DNA of 64,000 nt, taken from NCBI GenBank assembly GCA_030220185.1, contig JASPKZ010007297.1, positions 248,001 to 312,000 on the forward strand, written 5' to 3'. A program made the position numbers and the translations under genes. Source of the DNA: Diploptera punctata. Lineage: Eukaryota > Arthropoda > Insecta > Blattodea > Blaberidae. The notes beneath the pieces are model-generated. The model was not told the DNA's origin, made no database searches, and worked only from the letters and a program-made list of their open reading frames with translations. How positions within the stretch are numbered: position 1 is the stretch's first letter; each line of letters opens with the position of its first letter. Shown piece by piece: positions 22,986-34,859 of the stretch.

Positions 22986-23540
22986 AGCATCAGCATAATA
23001 TGCCTTGACGACTGAGGACAACAATGAACAGTCTCATTTAGGTTGATAATTTGGAGTGTTTGAAACTCTGAATACTTGTCTGATGTACTACCGACTGGAT
23101 CAACTTGTTCGGTGATAGTTTTTTTTATTCTGTTCTATATATGAATTGTAAAGAACAATAGTATGCAACCTATGCTAACTATACAGCCAGTTCTATAACA
23201 TTAGAATAAATGTCTTTTGTTTATTAACAAAGGAATGAAAAATCCCATACGTGCACTTTAGTTTCAAAAGCGAATGTGTGAATAAGTAACAAAGACCAGT
23301 AGAGGATGTTCTGCTGCCAAAGGGACAAAAGAACTCTACAGCAGACTTTAATTCAAAGCTTTTCTGTGATAGATTAACACTGAACTGCCTTCATTACATT
23401 TACAAATATACTTAAAAAAGTATACGATATATAAAATGTAAAAAAATAGTCTACAAAAACAAATATATCGTTTTATATAATTTAAAATACACTCTTCCCC
23501 GAAATATCATAAATATGTATTTACCACAAGTACATTGGTA

Positions 23541-23838
23541 CGCCGTAGCGTAGTGGTTAAGGCACTGAGCTACAAACCGGAGGATCGCGGGTTCAAGTCC
23601 CGTTGGGGTCAGGATTTTTAAACTGACCCAAACCCTCTGGCGGCACTATGGCCCTGGGGTCGACTCAGCCTCTAACGGAAATGAGTACCAGACGCTTGTT
23701 CTGGGGGTAAAGGCGACCGTCACGCAGGGCTGACAACCCGGCTGATATAAAAGTGCCGATTGTCCAGAAAAAGTGGGAGCCTTAACCTCCTACAACCCCA
23801 AGGGCCTCCGGGCCTGTTGTGGGATCACTGTACTTTTA
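23541..23838 (+). mobile_element. tRNA-derived SINE (family 1)
   Basis: The head has CGTAGCGTAGTGGTTAAGGC (A box) and GCGGGTTCAAGTCCCG (B box). The body runs through CCCTCTGGCGGCACTATGG, GTACCAGACGCTTGTTCTGG and GGCTGACAACCCGGCTGA to GGGATCACTGTAC. It is closely matched by the copy at 48625-48923. Confidence 0.85.
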
Positions 23839-23902
23839 CATTTAACATTAATAAGATTCGTGATGAAGTTCCGTTGAGATATTATTCAAAATTAATATAT
23901 AA

Positions 23903-24034
23903 AATTATGAAATATTTACCTAAAAGGTCCCTCTCATCAACTTTATTATTTATCTAAAGCGATTTCGGGAAAAGCGCTACAAATAAATAACCAATAAAGT
24001 TGAGACGGACCTTTTAGGTAAATATTTCATAATT
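23903..24034. repeat. Foldback repeat, ~42-bp arms
   Basis: The left arm starts AATTATGAAATATTTACCTA (23903-23947) and is repeated inverted at 23993-24034, apart from 3 extra bases and one change. The ~45-bp loop contains AGCGATTTCGGGAAAAGCGC. Probably a small MITE. Confidence 0.8.
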
Positions 24035-24086
24035 GTATATATTAAGTACATTTACAAATAAATCAACTAGAGGTAGTATAACCATC

Positions 24087-24845
24087 CATCATACATAATA
24101 GAACACAGACTTGAATGTTGGAAAATATGGTCTGAAGATAAATATAGAGAAAACGGCAGTCATGAAAATATGTAGAAACCAGAACGATGATTGGAATATT
24201 AGGTTATCAGGCATAAATCTACAAAAAGTGGAAACATTTACATATTTAGGAACAGTGATGTATACAAATGGTAAAATATAGATTGAATTAAAAGAATAGA
24301 GAAAAGTTTAAAAGTCTATAATTTATCTAAATAATTGATTTTGAATAAAAATATATCCATCAAGAGTAAAAATGTCAACGTATAAAATTAATTTCAAGCC
24401 AGTTATAACATATGAATCTGAGACATGGACATATACAAAGAAGAAATTGAGCAGAATCCAAGCTACAGAAATGAAATTCTTTCGTGGAATGGTACATAAA
24501 ACAAGGAGAGATAGAATAAGAATCGATAAAATCAGGAAGACATTAAATGTAGAAAAATTAAAAGTAGATATAGGAAAAAATAGACTAAAATGGATTGGTC
24601 ATTTAAAAAGAAAGGAAAATTAAAAACTACTACAAAGACCGTTAAATCTCAAGATACAAGGGAAACGATTACGAGGTAGGCCACAATAAATATGGATTAA
24701 TCAAGTGAAGAAAAGTTTACAAGAAAGAGGATACGACTGGGAAGAAGTAAAAAGAATAAAAAGCATGGGAAGATAGAGATGGTTGGAGGCATATTTGGAA
24801 TCGATCTTCCGGAAGGAGGACACGATAAAATGGTGGTGATAAAGA
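24087..24845 (+). mobile_element. LINE family F, 3' part, flanked by a 36-bp direct repeat
   Basis: The frame at 24372-24623 reads KPVITYESETWTYTKKKLSR, ATEMKFFRGMVHKTRRDRIR and KNRLKWIGHLKRKEN. Upstream text includes YGLKINIEKTAVMKI and VETFTYLGTVMYTNG. This is RT thumb plus C-terminal tail of an RTE-like LINE. The text TTTACAAATAAATCAACTAG with the rest of a 36-bp block occurs at 24051-24086 and 24846-24881 with one mismatch, a long target-site duplication. Confidence 0.8.
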
Positions 24846-24881
24846 TTTACAAATAAATCAACTAAAGGTAGTATAACCATC

Positions 24882-25444
24882 TAGTTCACAACAATAAGAA
24901 CAGATCATTATAATTACATCAAAGACTACTAGATTATGTGTATTATGTGAGAATTAAAATGTCCGTCCAATAAATCAAATGTGCACTTATTCGACATGTG
25001 TTGAGACCAGGCACAATGAGTCAACATTAGTATGGATAAAAATGATTTCTAATTGAATTTAAAATGTCCGTTTATCGTGACACTGAGAGAGAGCACTCCG
25101 AACGGAACGTCCGATATCTCTTAGGACGATAGAGAGACCACTTAACTTCACAGACCAGACATTACGATAGCCATAAAATACTGGATAGTTGCTATATCAT
25201 TATAGCTAGTGACTGTAAATAATGTTAAATGGATAATGAGAAGATCGATTGTCTAGGTATTGACCTCTAGCTGTATTTCTTTCTTCACGAATCACTTGCT
25301 GAAAATTCGTTGACCATTGTGATCATATCCCCTACGAGTCTTAATGATTGTTAAGGTGGTAAATTTACTGTAATAGTTAACTATTTTCTTAGTTGAGTCT
25401 CCCTTCTAACTTCGTTCCTAAGATTTTAACAAACTAAGATTTTA
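24882..25444. other. Unassigned DNA
   Basis: No gene or known repeat recognised. Confidence 0.4.
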
Positions 25445-25822
25445 CTCAACAATGGCACTACCAGTGGTTTTGTATGGAAGTGAGGCCTGAATCCTGAAGG
25501 AAAAAGACAAAAGTAAAATTCAGGCAGCGAAAATGAGCTTCCTACGGGCGGTGAAAGGTTGTACAAGAGAAGAACATAGGGCTTTTATAAATGAGAATAT
25601 TGGAGACGAACTAAAAGAACAACCACTTCTTCAACAAATGGAAGAACACAGGAACAACTGGATAGAGCATCTGCAGAGAATGACAGAGGATAGGATACCA
25701 AAGATGTCATCGATGTACAATCCTGGAGGACGAAGATCGGTAGGAAGACTAAGAAAACGCTGGGCTGAACAAATGTGAGATCTAAACAGGCAGAGACCTA
25801 ATCCGTGAAAGAAGGTGATGAG
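25445..25822 (+). mobile_element. LINE family B, 3' part
   Basis: The plus strand encodes PVVLYGSEA then MSFLRAVKGCTREEHRAF, NNWIEHLQRMTEDRIPKMSS and RSVGRLRKRWAEQM, a LINE C-terminal domain. The untranslated end has GAGACCTAATCCGTGAAAG and GATGATG. A stop replaces Trp of the SETW motif. 5'-truncated and dead. Confidence 0.82.
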
Positions 25823-26084
25823 TTAACTATGTTTTAGCATTTAATAATCTGATTTAGAGGTTTTTGTATCTTGTAATGTTTTTATTCAATGCCACCACGT
25901 TGTCATTTAGACATTCTGGTATTCTCTCCTGGAATGGCGTTATTGTAACTCAGTTATGAGGTAGGGGCGCCTGGAAGGCGGAGTCAAGTTTCCACGATGA
26001 TATATAATAGGTGATGATTATGATGATGATGGTAATAATGCGCCAGGGGAGGCCTTAATCCTAAACTTAATGAATATGTTTGAT

Positions 26085-26150
26085 GATGATGATGAACCCG
26101 GGCCCTCTGCGTTACAAGGCAGCACGCTACCTCGACACCACAGCGGTGGA
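26085..26150 (-). mobile_element. SINE family 2 head fragment
   Basis: The bases AACCCGGGCCCTCTGCGTTA to ACCACAGCGGTGGAC match the tRNA-like head of family 2 on the minus strand, preceded by (GATGAT)n. The body is missing. Confidence 0.7.
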
Positions 26151-26302
26151 CTGTATCCTGTAAAATATATCTCTTAATTAAACTTCATGTGCAACATTTT
26201 ATAAGCTATTGATTTAAATGTAAAACAACTTCTACTGGTCTGTGGTTTCAGAAAGTTTGAGAAACAAGCACAGAAACTATATCGATATAGGCCTAGTATG
26301 TA

Positions 26303-26568
26303 TAAATAACTCACTGGCACAATTGAACCCGTATGTTTAGGGGCCGCGCAGATATACGTTCTCCATACATCCCTATCCTGAGCTAATGTTTTCCAATCAT
26401 CTCCTGTATAATCTACTTCCCTCAAATCATAGTTAATAATATTCTCCCATCTCATTCTTGGTCCACCAATTGGGCGTTTTCCCTCTGATTTTCCTACAAG
26501 AATCTTCCATGTACGTCTTTCATTCCCCATTCGTTCCACATGTCCTGTCCATCGCAGTCTAAGGAACG
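26303..26568 (-). mobile_element. LINE family A, 3' fragment
   Basis: The minus-strand frame encodes LRWTGHVERMGNERRTWKIL, then GGPRMRWENIINYDLREVDY and DDWKTLAQDRDVWRTY. It is 5'-truncated and carries small differences from the consensus copies. Confidence 0.8.
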
Positions 26569-26680
26569 CTCTATTATGTATACACAGAAAATTTAATAGA
26601 ATAACATAATCACACAATTCTGCAGGATTATTCACACAAAGTGTGAAGTAACACTAGAACGTATGAATTGAATTCAAGGA

Positions 26681-26788
<108 letters not shown>

Positions 26789-27640
26789 GGCGCTATCGAG
26801 CCCGTAGGGTCATGGCCGCGCGGACAGAACCTCTCCATACATTCCTATCCTGAGCTAATGCTTTCCAATCATTCCCTGTATAATCTACTTCCCTCAAATC
26901 ATAGTTAATGTTATTCTCCCACCTCATTATTGGTCTAACAACTAGGCGTTTTCCCTCTGGCTTTCCTACAAGAAGCTTCCATGCAAGTCTCTCAATCCCC
27001 ATACGTGCAACATGTCCTGCCCATCGCAGTCTACCAGACTTAACTGTTCTTATTATATCTGGCTTCCTATAAAGACCATGTAGTTCATTGTTATGTAGTC
27101 TTCTCCATTCATCTGTTTGTTCATCTCTCTTTGGTCCAAAATTTTTCCTAAGTACTTTATTCTCTAATACTTGTAATCTCCTTTCATCCCTTAAAGTAAG
27201 AGTCCATGTTTCGCATCCATATAATATAACTGGTAGAATAACAGTTTTATATATTTTCAGTTTAACGTTTTTTGAAAGGAATTGGGACATCAAAGAGTCT
27301 CTGCAATGCATAATAGCATGCATTTCCAGAATTGAGCCTATGTTTACTTTCTTTGTTTCTTTGTGCATCTCATTCGTATTTGTGATTATTGTTCCTAGGT
27401 ATTTGAATTCAGCCACTTCCTCAAAATTTCCCTCATTTATCATTAGATGTCCATTTCAATTATATAATGCATTTCTATGTGTGACCATATATTTAGTTTT
27501 ATTGATATTTACTTCCAGTCCTAATTTATTAGTGTTACTCAATAGTGTATGCGTGTTGTCCTTTAGTATCTCCTTGCTATCGGTCAATAGTACTACGTCA
27601 TCAGCATAAACTAACAGCTTATTATACCATTGAGCTCTAA
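26789..27640 (-). mobile_element. LINE family A copy with long open frame
   Basis: A 216-codon minus-strand frame (27443-26793) encodes AEFKYLGTIITNTNEMHKET, VILPVILYGCETWTLTLRDE and GHVARMGIERLAWKLLVGKP, ending near the tail. Upstream to 27609 the YADDVVL and NKTKYMV region is kept with shifts. The copy is truncated at the NGI(N)KLLV region, where an (ATT)n tract begins. Confidence 0.87.
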
Positions 27641-27642
27641 GC

Positions 27643-28046
<404 letters not shown>

Positions 28047-28102
<56 letters not shown>
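28047..28102. repeat. (TTA)n microsatellite
   Basis: About 18 units immediately follow the SINE end. Confidence 0.95.
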
Positions 28103-28234
28103 TAATATCCGAAATTGAAACCCTATTTCCCATAAGGTACATTAGGGTTATAATTTGTTACAAAGTTGTGAGTCATTATATAATTGTATCTGAAATTAAA
28201 GTTTTTAATGAACTTTATTTATGAAAAAGTTAAA

Positions 28235-28515
28235 AGTCTGTAGTTCTTTTCTGTCATAAGCACTTCTGTAATGGGTGGTTCTCTTAAACAGACGGTGTTA
28301 TTTAGTAGACGTGAGAATTCGAATATTTCGTTCCAAAACAAAGGACAATCAAATATAATACGTTCAACGCTTTGGTTGCTAATGCCACAATTACAACTTG
28401 CAGTTTCTCTGATTTTAAATCTCTGGAGGTATTGGCCAAATTTACCGTGCCCAGTGAAGAATTGTGTTAGTATAAAATTTGGAACAACGTGTTTGCATTT
28501 TATTCTGTCATAGAG
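28235..28515 (-). mobile_element. LINE remnant, Jockey-type C-terminus
   Basis: On the minus strand the frame reads LTQFFTGHGKFGQYLQRFKI, SCNCGISNQSVERIIFDCPL and then FWNEIF. This corresponds to the LTGHG...F...CxC...EH...CP motif after the RNase H domain of Jockey-like LINEs and is essentially uninterrupted here. No RT is adjacent. Confidence 0.75.
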
Positions 28516-29248
28516 AATTTATGATTGGCTGACTACATATCTACACCCCCTTCATCGTGTACTATTAGGAAGCAGAATGGTAGCAGGCGCATAACATTTG
28601 CATTGTTAAGTTTTTCTTACACGTATAGCGAAAAGAAATGTTTAAGTATTCTCATTATTTTAAATCCCAAGACAAACTACGAGGTGTGATCAGATTATCA
28701 ATTATGGCTATTATCATTTTTCTGTTAATTTTGTCAATCATTTAATATATTTTTATTACAAGATTTATATTGCTTTTTTTTTCTTCATTTTAAAGGCTGA
28801 CATTGAAATGATCGCTTAATTAAAATTACCAAATTAATAGATCAAGTTTCTAGTTGTTATGCAGAATCATTATTTAATTTAATGACGTTCTTAAACAGAT
28901 AAGGTAATTCAAATCTGACATGAAATGCCACACAGATTTTGGGCGAAACCTCTTTTTTTCAGCCTTGAGGTTCTTTTATGTGCCGTAATACTTGAACATG
29001 GGTATCACGGTTTTAGTTATCTACTCTAGAGAACGCGTTATTATGATTTTTACACCATAAAAAACCATCGACCCCAGCCGAGATTGAAGTTGCGAATCTT
29101 GAAACCAGAAGTGAGTATGGTAACCATAAGTCCAATGGAGCCGTCGTTGTTTATTGTATATTTTCTACATAATAACGCCTTAGACATCATCACATGAATG
29201 TTCAGAAAGCTTCAGAACATAACTGTTAAACTAGGAGAAGATACTAAA
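28516..29248. other. Unassigned DNA
   Basis: No gene or known repeat recognised. Confidence 0.4.
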
Positions 29249-29865
29249 TTATGTTTTTGCGCGATAGTGCGTTTTGTCGTACTTACAGCAATGGCGACTA
29301 TGATTGAATGTTCAACTTCCTATATTTCGGGGTTGCCAACCTAAATAACTATACTGTAATAAAAATAACTATACTGTAATATTACATATTACAAACACGC
29401 GTGTGAGAAGTAAAACCACTGCGCTCTATATATACTACATACAATGTACTCGTATGTACAAAAAATATCCAAAAGGTAGTATTAATATACATTATACGAA
29501 ACAAATGACTGCGTTTTAAATGAACTGGACTTTATTTGAAACAATATAAAACAATAAATACGTAATTGCCGCCATTCTATCACTAAATTGGTCTCACGTC
29601 CTCCTGTTGTTTCAACTAATAAACATTGCCCACGCTGTTAACTTTAGTCAATTGTATATAATGAAAGCAAATATTTCCAACAAAGATATTATTTTACTAT
29701 TATTTATTATTTTGAAAACACCATCGCGCAAAAAAAAAATGTACAACGCACGTTTCTGAAGTGTTTTACAGAATCTCTGAAATTAAAAACCTCGCTATCA
29801 CTTGGTTTCTAAACATTTTCCTCGATTCTGTAAAAATCACTTCCCAACCTCGCATCGTAATATAC
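29249..29865 (+). repeat. Dispersed ~610-bp repeat, copy 1
   Basis: Starts TTTTTGCGCGATAGTGCG and ends near CGTAATATACTATTAA. It matches 31487-32085 in the same orientation over its whole length. Inside, GAAAACACCATCGCGCAAAA is an inverted version of the start, suggesting a TIR-type element. It encodes no recognisable protein. Confidence 0.8.
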
Positions 29866-30064
29866 TATTAACATCATCATCATCCTACAATGGGCAGGTC
29901 TATCTAAACATGCGTTTGACATCACTTTGAGTAGGCCTACACATCTCTGATGTTTATGATTCACAAATATCGAAATATTTGGTTTGATATGCAAACTTCT
30001 GTAATATAACCTATGACCATTTTTAGATTTACATGTAACATGTATTATTCAGACCTATAATCTT

Positions 30065-30793
30065 TCTTACTTACTTACTTACTTACTTACTTACTCACTG
30101 GCACTATCGAACCCGTAGGTTCATGGCCGCACGGACATAAGCTCTCCATACATCCCTATCCTGAGCTAATGCTTTCCAATCATTCCCTGTATAATCTACT
30201 TCCCTCAAATCATAGTTAATGTTTTTCTCCCATCTCATTCTTGGTCTACCAACTGGGCGTTTTCCCTCTGGCTTTCCTACAAGAAGCTTCCATGCAAGTC
30301 TTTCATTTTCCATACGTGCAACATGTCCTGCCCAACGCAGTCTACGAGACTTAACTGTTCTTATTATATCTGGCTTCCTATAAAGGCCATGTAGTTCATT
30401 GTTATGTAGTCTTTCCATTCACCTGTCTCTCTCTTTGGTCCAAAAATTTTCCTAAGTACTTTATTCTCAAATACTTGTAATCTCCTTTCCTCCCTTAAAG
30501 TAAGAGTCCATGTTTCGCACCCATATAGTAAAACTGGGTAAAATAATAGTTTTATATATTTTCAGTTTAACGTTTTTTGAAAGGAGTTGGGACATCAAGA
30601 GTCTCTGCAATGCTTAATAACACGCATTTCCAGAATTGAGCCTATGTTTAATTTCTTTGTGCATCTCATTCCTATTTGTGATCATTGTTCCTAGGTATTT
30701 GAATTCAGCCACTTCCTCGAAATTTCCCTCATTTGTCATTAGCTGTCCATTTCCATTATATAATGAATTTCTACGTGTGACCATATATTTAGT
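30065..30793 (-). mobile_element. LINE family A copy with (TAAG)n tail
   Basis: A (CTTA)n tract at 30065-30094 is the tail. The frame 30418-30104 encodes the last 104 residues (NNELHGLYRKPDIIRTVKSR, GHVARMENERLAWKLLVGKP, RPVGRPRMRWEKNINYDLRE). Further upstream text continues to the KYMVTR region at 30793, with a frameshift near 30418. 5'-truncated. Confidence 0.88.
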
Positions 30794-31138
30794 GACATAT
30801 AATCCCTAATATAAATTAGACGCTTTCACTGTTAACTTCTAGTCATAACCTTAACACTAAATATTAGGCCAATGAAACATTAAGCATATTGCATCACAGT
30901 ACATCTCATTATTCCTCTTATTCTACTGTCTTACTTTCCTGTTACTGGAATTCGCTACCAAAGCAAATCAGAAGCTATGGTTTGTAGCCTCTTTAAGCAA
31001 AAATTCACATAATTTCTGTTATAGTGTAGTGTCGCTTTTTATTGAAATTTCATAAATTACATGAAACATTACATATTACTTATTTATTCACGTGTTTATA
31101 ACTGCTGTTCTATTTAAAACTATTGTATTTATATTTTC

Positions 31139-31428
31139 CTGCTCCATAGCCGAGCAGTTTAAGGCATCATATCTTGGCGCAGAGTTTAAGGGATTGGTTC
31201 GATTCCCTATGGAGAAAGCATGGGGGAAGAATTTTCTTAGAGAAACAATACCATGAGAAATTTGGTAGCTACAATAAATAGCGGCTCCAGGTTACGAAAT
31301 CCAACTATAGATTGATGGCTGGGGGACCTAACAGCTGACCAGATGCCATCCCTATATTGGCTGAATGATCGCCCACGTCTATGATTTATGGATGTTAACA
31401 GCCGACTAGCCTGTCGCCCCATGGAGTA
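31139..31428 (+). mobile_element. SINE family 3 copy, plus orientation
   Basis: The head reads CCATAGCCGAGCAGTTTAAG (A box) and TGGTTCGATTCCCTATGGAG (B box). The body includes ATACCATGAGAAATTTGGTA and GGCTGGGGGACCTAACAGC. It is more diverged than the 13080 copy and ends near TGTCGCCCCATGGAG. Confidence 0.75.
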
Positions 31429-31486
31429 TAGTAGTAACATATTGATTTTCTAAGTGTACTTTTTTTTATGTTTGGAGGTATTTAAT

Positions 31487-32085
31487 ATTAGTTTTTGCGC
31501 GATAGTGTGTTTTATCGTCCTTACCAGCAATGACGACCATTATTGAAAGTTCAACTCTCTACATTACGAGGTTGCCAACGTAAATAACTATACTGTAATA
31601 TTACATTTACACCCACGTGCGGGAAGTAAAACCACTGCTCTCTGTGTATACTTCGTACAATGTATATACATAAAATATCCAAAACGTAGTGTTAATATAC
31701 ATTATACGAAACAAATCACAGCATTTTAAATGAACTGAACCTTATTTGAGACAATATAAAACAATAAATACGTACTGCGGCCATGTTATCAATAATTGTC
31801 CTCAAAGCCTCCTGTTGTTTCACCTAATAAACATTGTCCACACTGTTAACGTTAGTTAATTGTTTATAATGAACGCAAATATTTCCACAGAGATGTAATT
31901 ATTTTACTATTATTTATTATTGTGAAAACACCATCGCGCAAAAAATAATGTACAACGCACTTTTGTGAAGTTTTTTTTTACAGAATCTTCGAATTAAAAA
32001 CCTCGCTATTGCTCGGTTTTTAAACATTCTTCCTCGGTTCTGTAAAAATCACTTCCCAACCTCGCACCGTAATATACTATTAAAT
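31487..32085 (+). repeat. Dispersed ~610-bp repeat, copy 2
   Basis: Same sequence and orientation as 29249-29865, starting TTTTTGCGCGATAGTGTG and ending CGTAATATACTATTAA. Two LINE/SINE insertions lie between the copies. The relation could be two independent insertions or a segmental duplication. Confidence 0.8.
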
Positions 32086-32286
32086 GTCTTATTTCATTGG
32101 TTGTATAGAAGACAAGAAAGGCCTTGTGGCCTTAAATCTAGTAGTTAAGATACTGTTTTTACGCTAATTATGAAGGAATATGACTATTGAGATTGTTCTC
32201 ATGGAACTATTTAATAAAATAAAATATTTATTATATCGATTCATTTAGTAGACACTTAAAATGACCATGAAAAATTATAAATATAT

Positions 32287-32625
32287 GTACAGTAAAAGCT
32301 CCTTATTCGCGGGGGATATGTTCCGCAAAAATGCCGCGAATACAGAAACCGCGAATAGTGAATGGTAATTTGTATGGGTACATAGGGATACGTTCCAAGG
32401 TTCCAGAATAAAATAAGAATTATCAAAGTAATGAGAGATTTTGAACAATTTCTATTAATTATTATTGTCAGGCTTAGGCAAGGACTTAAACAGGTTATTA
32501 ATGTTTTCCTCTTTTGCCGCTTTTAAAAGAGCTTTCAATCTCAAACGACTCGCCAACGCGTAAACGGTCAAGCATTTCTGTTTTTACTTTAAGCGGCAAC
32601 ACTACTTGTTTTTACTTCTAGAATA
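32287..32625 (-). mobile_element. pogo/Tigger-like element, partial
   Basis: The left end ACAGTAAAAGCTCCTTATTC is the terminal repeat shared with 52747-53577. The minus strand encodes KVKTEMLDRLRVGESFE, the start of the DNA-binding domain of pogo-type transposases. The other end is lost in a (TA)n tract. Confidence 0.65.
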
Positions 32626-32626
32626 C

Positions 32627-32658
<32 letters not shown>

Positions 32659-32660
32659 AC
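32626..32660. repeat. (TA)n tract between two transposons
   Basis: Alternating TA with one interruption. It separates the Tigger-like fragment from the foldback MITE and was probably the insertion target. Confidence 0.85.
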
Positions 32661-32661
32661 A

Positions 32662-33165
32662 CAGGGTGTAACAGACCTCACCGACAAAATAATAGGGATA
32701 ATAGGCCATGCAGAGAGAATATTTTTTGTGAAGCAAAACGTCGTTTATGAGTTATGCGCAGATGAAAGTGTTCACACGTAAGGGTCGGAATTGAATAAAC
32801 AATTGTGCAATTATCATTTCATTGAAAAGGGCATGTTTTTACTATAAATGTTTAAATAGTGCTGCATTTGACTACGTCAAAACGAACCCTGCCATCCTCG
32901 GCCGTGCCTACCGATCGTTGCTGCGACGATATTAAACATGCAATGAGACGCAGGGTCGACAATTTGAACACTTATTCTAAAAACGTGTATTTTTCAATGA
33001 AACGATACATGTACAATTGTTTGCATTCAATTCCGACCCTTACGGATAACACCTTCATCGGCGCATAACTCATAAATGACGTGTTTGTGACTATATGTTT
33101 CTTCACAAAAAATGATCCTCTCTGCATGACCTATCATCCCTATTATTTTGTCCTGTTACACCCTG
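32662..33165. mobile_element. Foldback MITE (~504 bp, long TIRs)
   Basis: Ends CAGGGTGTAACAG. The left arm (to about 32833) and the right arm (from about 32990) are inverted copies sharing AAAATAATAGGGAT, TGCAGAGAG, TATGAGTTATGCGC and AAGGGTCGGAATTGAAT. TA follows the right end. There is no transposase, and a 69-codon frame across the middle is a product of the structure. Confidence 0.82.
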
Positions 33166-33252
33166 TATAATATGACGATAAGAAAATTAGTTCATGCTGA
33201 AAGTGCATGGTTGTAAAGAAGAAAATTGTGCAGCAATATGAATTGATTTACT

Positions 33253-33590
33253 CTTCTTCTTCTTCTTCTTTTTCCTTTCATGTGATAGACCTAGTGGTCT
33301 GTTACGGTCTCAATCCAACGTTTGAAGGGTCTGCCCAAAGATCTCTTGCCTGGTGGCTTGTAATTTAAGATCTGACGTGGTATTCTTGTTCTGCTCATTC
33401 TTCGTACGTGAGATTTCCAGTTGTTTCTGTATTTTTGTACATATTACGTGACTGATTCTGTATGTAATTCTTTGAGAATCTCAGAATTCCTTTTATGGTC
33501 TGTCCTCGAATAGCCCGCAGTACGTCTCATAAATTTCATTTCTGCAATTGATTTAATCTTGCGTATTTATTATTAATGATTTAAAAAAGT
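33253..33590 (-). mobile_element. LINE family D, 3' end
   Basis: The minus strand encodes a LINE C-terminus: KFMR...VMEYVHKYRNNWK-type text (decayed here), MSRTRIPRQILNYKPPGRRS-like, then GRPFKRWIET. It is followed by CACTAGGTCTATCACATG and (AAG)n. The second copy is at 51390-51601. Confidence 0.7.
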
Positions 33591-33915
33591 GAGTACATTT
33601 TATTATCTAAATTAAATCAAACCCTGTCTAATCTTTGTTTCGGTAATTTAATTGCATATTTTGTGTTATATTTAGATATTCGCACCTCTTCCATTATGCC
33701 TCGACGTAGAACTTTGACGGGTTGGAGTGAGAGACAAAGAAGGGATATAATATATTCCCGTAGACATAATAATAGGCCAAATGCAAATTTAAATAGTATA
33801 AATATTATACAAATGTCAAATGACGCGTTATTGTTTATCAAATGTGGCTTTGCCAAGCTATACCACATATTTCCTACCGTTCGTACGTTTTAAAATAAAT
33901 CGAAAATTAATGCAT

Positions 33916-34249
33916 TTTTATAGTAATTCTGCCCAAAGGCAGGTCCTTCACTGCAATCATAGCATTTTCATGCTATGCTTGCAGCTTTACTAGGGAATTG
34001 TAGGTGTGGTAGCTTCCCGTTGCTTTCCACACCGGTGAAGGATGATTATGATGATAATGATAAGGATGATGATGATGGCCATATGGTTTCGGGGACCGTT
34101 TGGGCCTTAAAGTTTTCCTGACATTTGTCTTACAGGTGAGGAAAACCCCGATAAAAACCTCACCCAGAAAAACTGCCCCGACCGGGGATCGAACCCGGGC
34201 CCGCTGCGTGACAAGGCAGCACGCTACCTCGAGACCACAGCGGTGGACT
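33916..34249 (-). mobile_element. SINE family 2, full copy with exact TSD
   Basis: The tRNA-like head at the right end (minus strand: TGGTCTCGAGGTAGCGTGCT, then GGGTTCGATCCCCGG) is followed by the body and an end at GGCAGAATTACTAT. It is flanked by AATTAATGCAT at 33905-33915 and 34250-34260. Confidence 0.9.
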
Positions 34250-34260
34250 AATTAATGCAT

Positions 34261-34859
34261 AATGACGTATTTGTGACATACTTTAAAATGTAATTAATTG
34301 TGGTGGATTTTCGACTACTGGGCCACCACTAGCTATCAATTATTTTATAATTATTTTTTTAAATAATATACTATATTCCTCCATTTAAATTATTATTTTG
34401 AATGAATGGAATTCCACGAAGGTCATTGTAAAATGTTTAGGAAGCTTTAGATCGCAAATATTTTATCTTTGATAATCCAGACGTTCCCAGTTTAATGCGA
34501 TCACATTAAATCTTTTAGCTTCAAAGTTAGGAGGGTTACCAAGAAGTTTAGATAAGCAAATTACTGTATAACGTTGCAGTACGAGTATACTTTAATAAAC
34601 AAACAGAAGCTAATAATAGAGGAGTTGATGGAAGTTTTGTGTGTTCAGTTTCCTTCCAATGCATGCTCGTGAACACGTAACAGCGAGCATGCAGAAAATT
34701 GCCGTCTTGTAATCGTTACAACATTAATATAACCCTCAATTTTTCCTAACCTTTATAATCTCTTGAAACATTTAATTTCTATTCGTTCTTTGATCTATTT
34801 TGTATCTATAAATATACTTATATATCAATCGTATTAATAATAGGCCTAATAATAATAAT
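34261..34859. other. Unassigned AT-rich DNA
   Basis: No gene supported. The word GCTCGTGAACACGTAACAGC and its neighbours form only a weak hairpin. Confidence 0.4.

Noticed and set aside
29249..32085. LTR retrotransposon with two LTRs
   Set aside because: The two direct repeats lack TG...CA ends, and no gag-pol, primer-binding site or polypurine tract lies between them, only unrelated LINE and SINE copies.
32859..33068. 69-codon frame inside the foldback MITE
   Set aside because: It lies between and across the inverted arms and has no recognisable protein motif; most likely chance.
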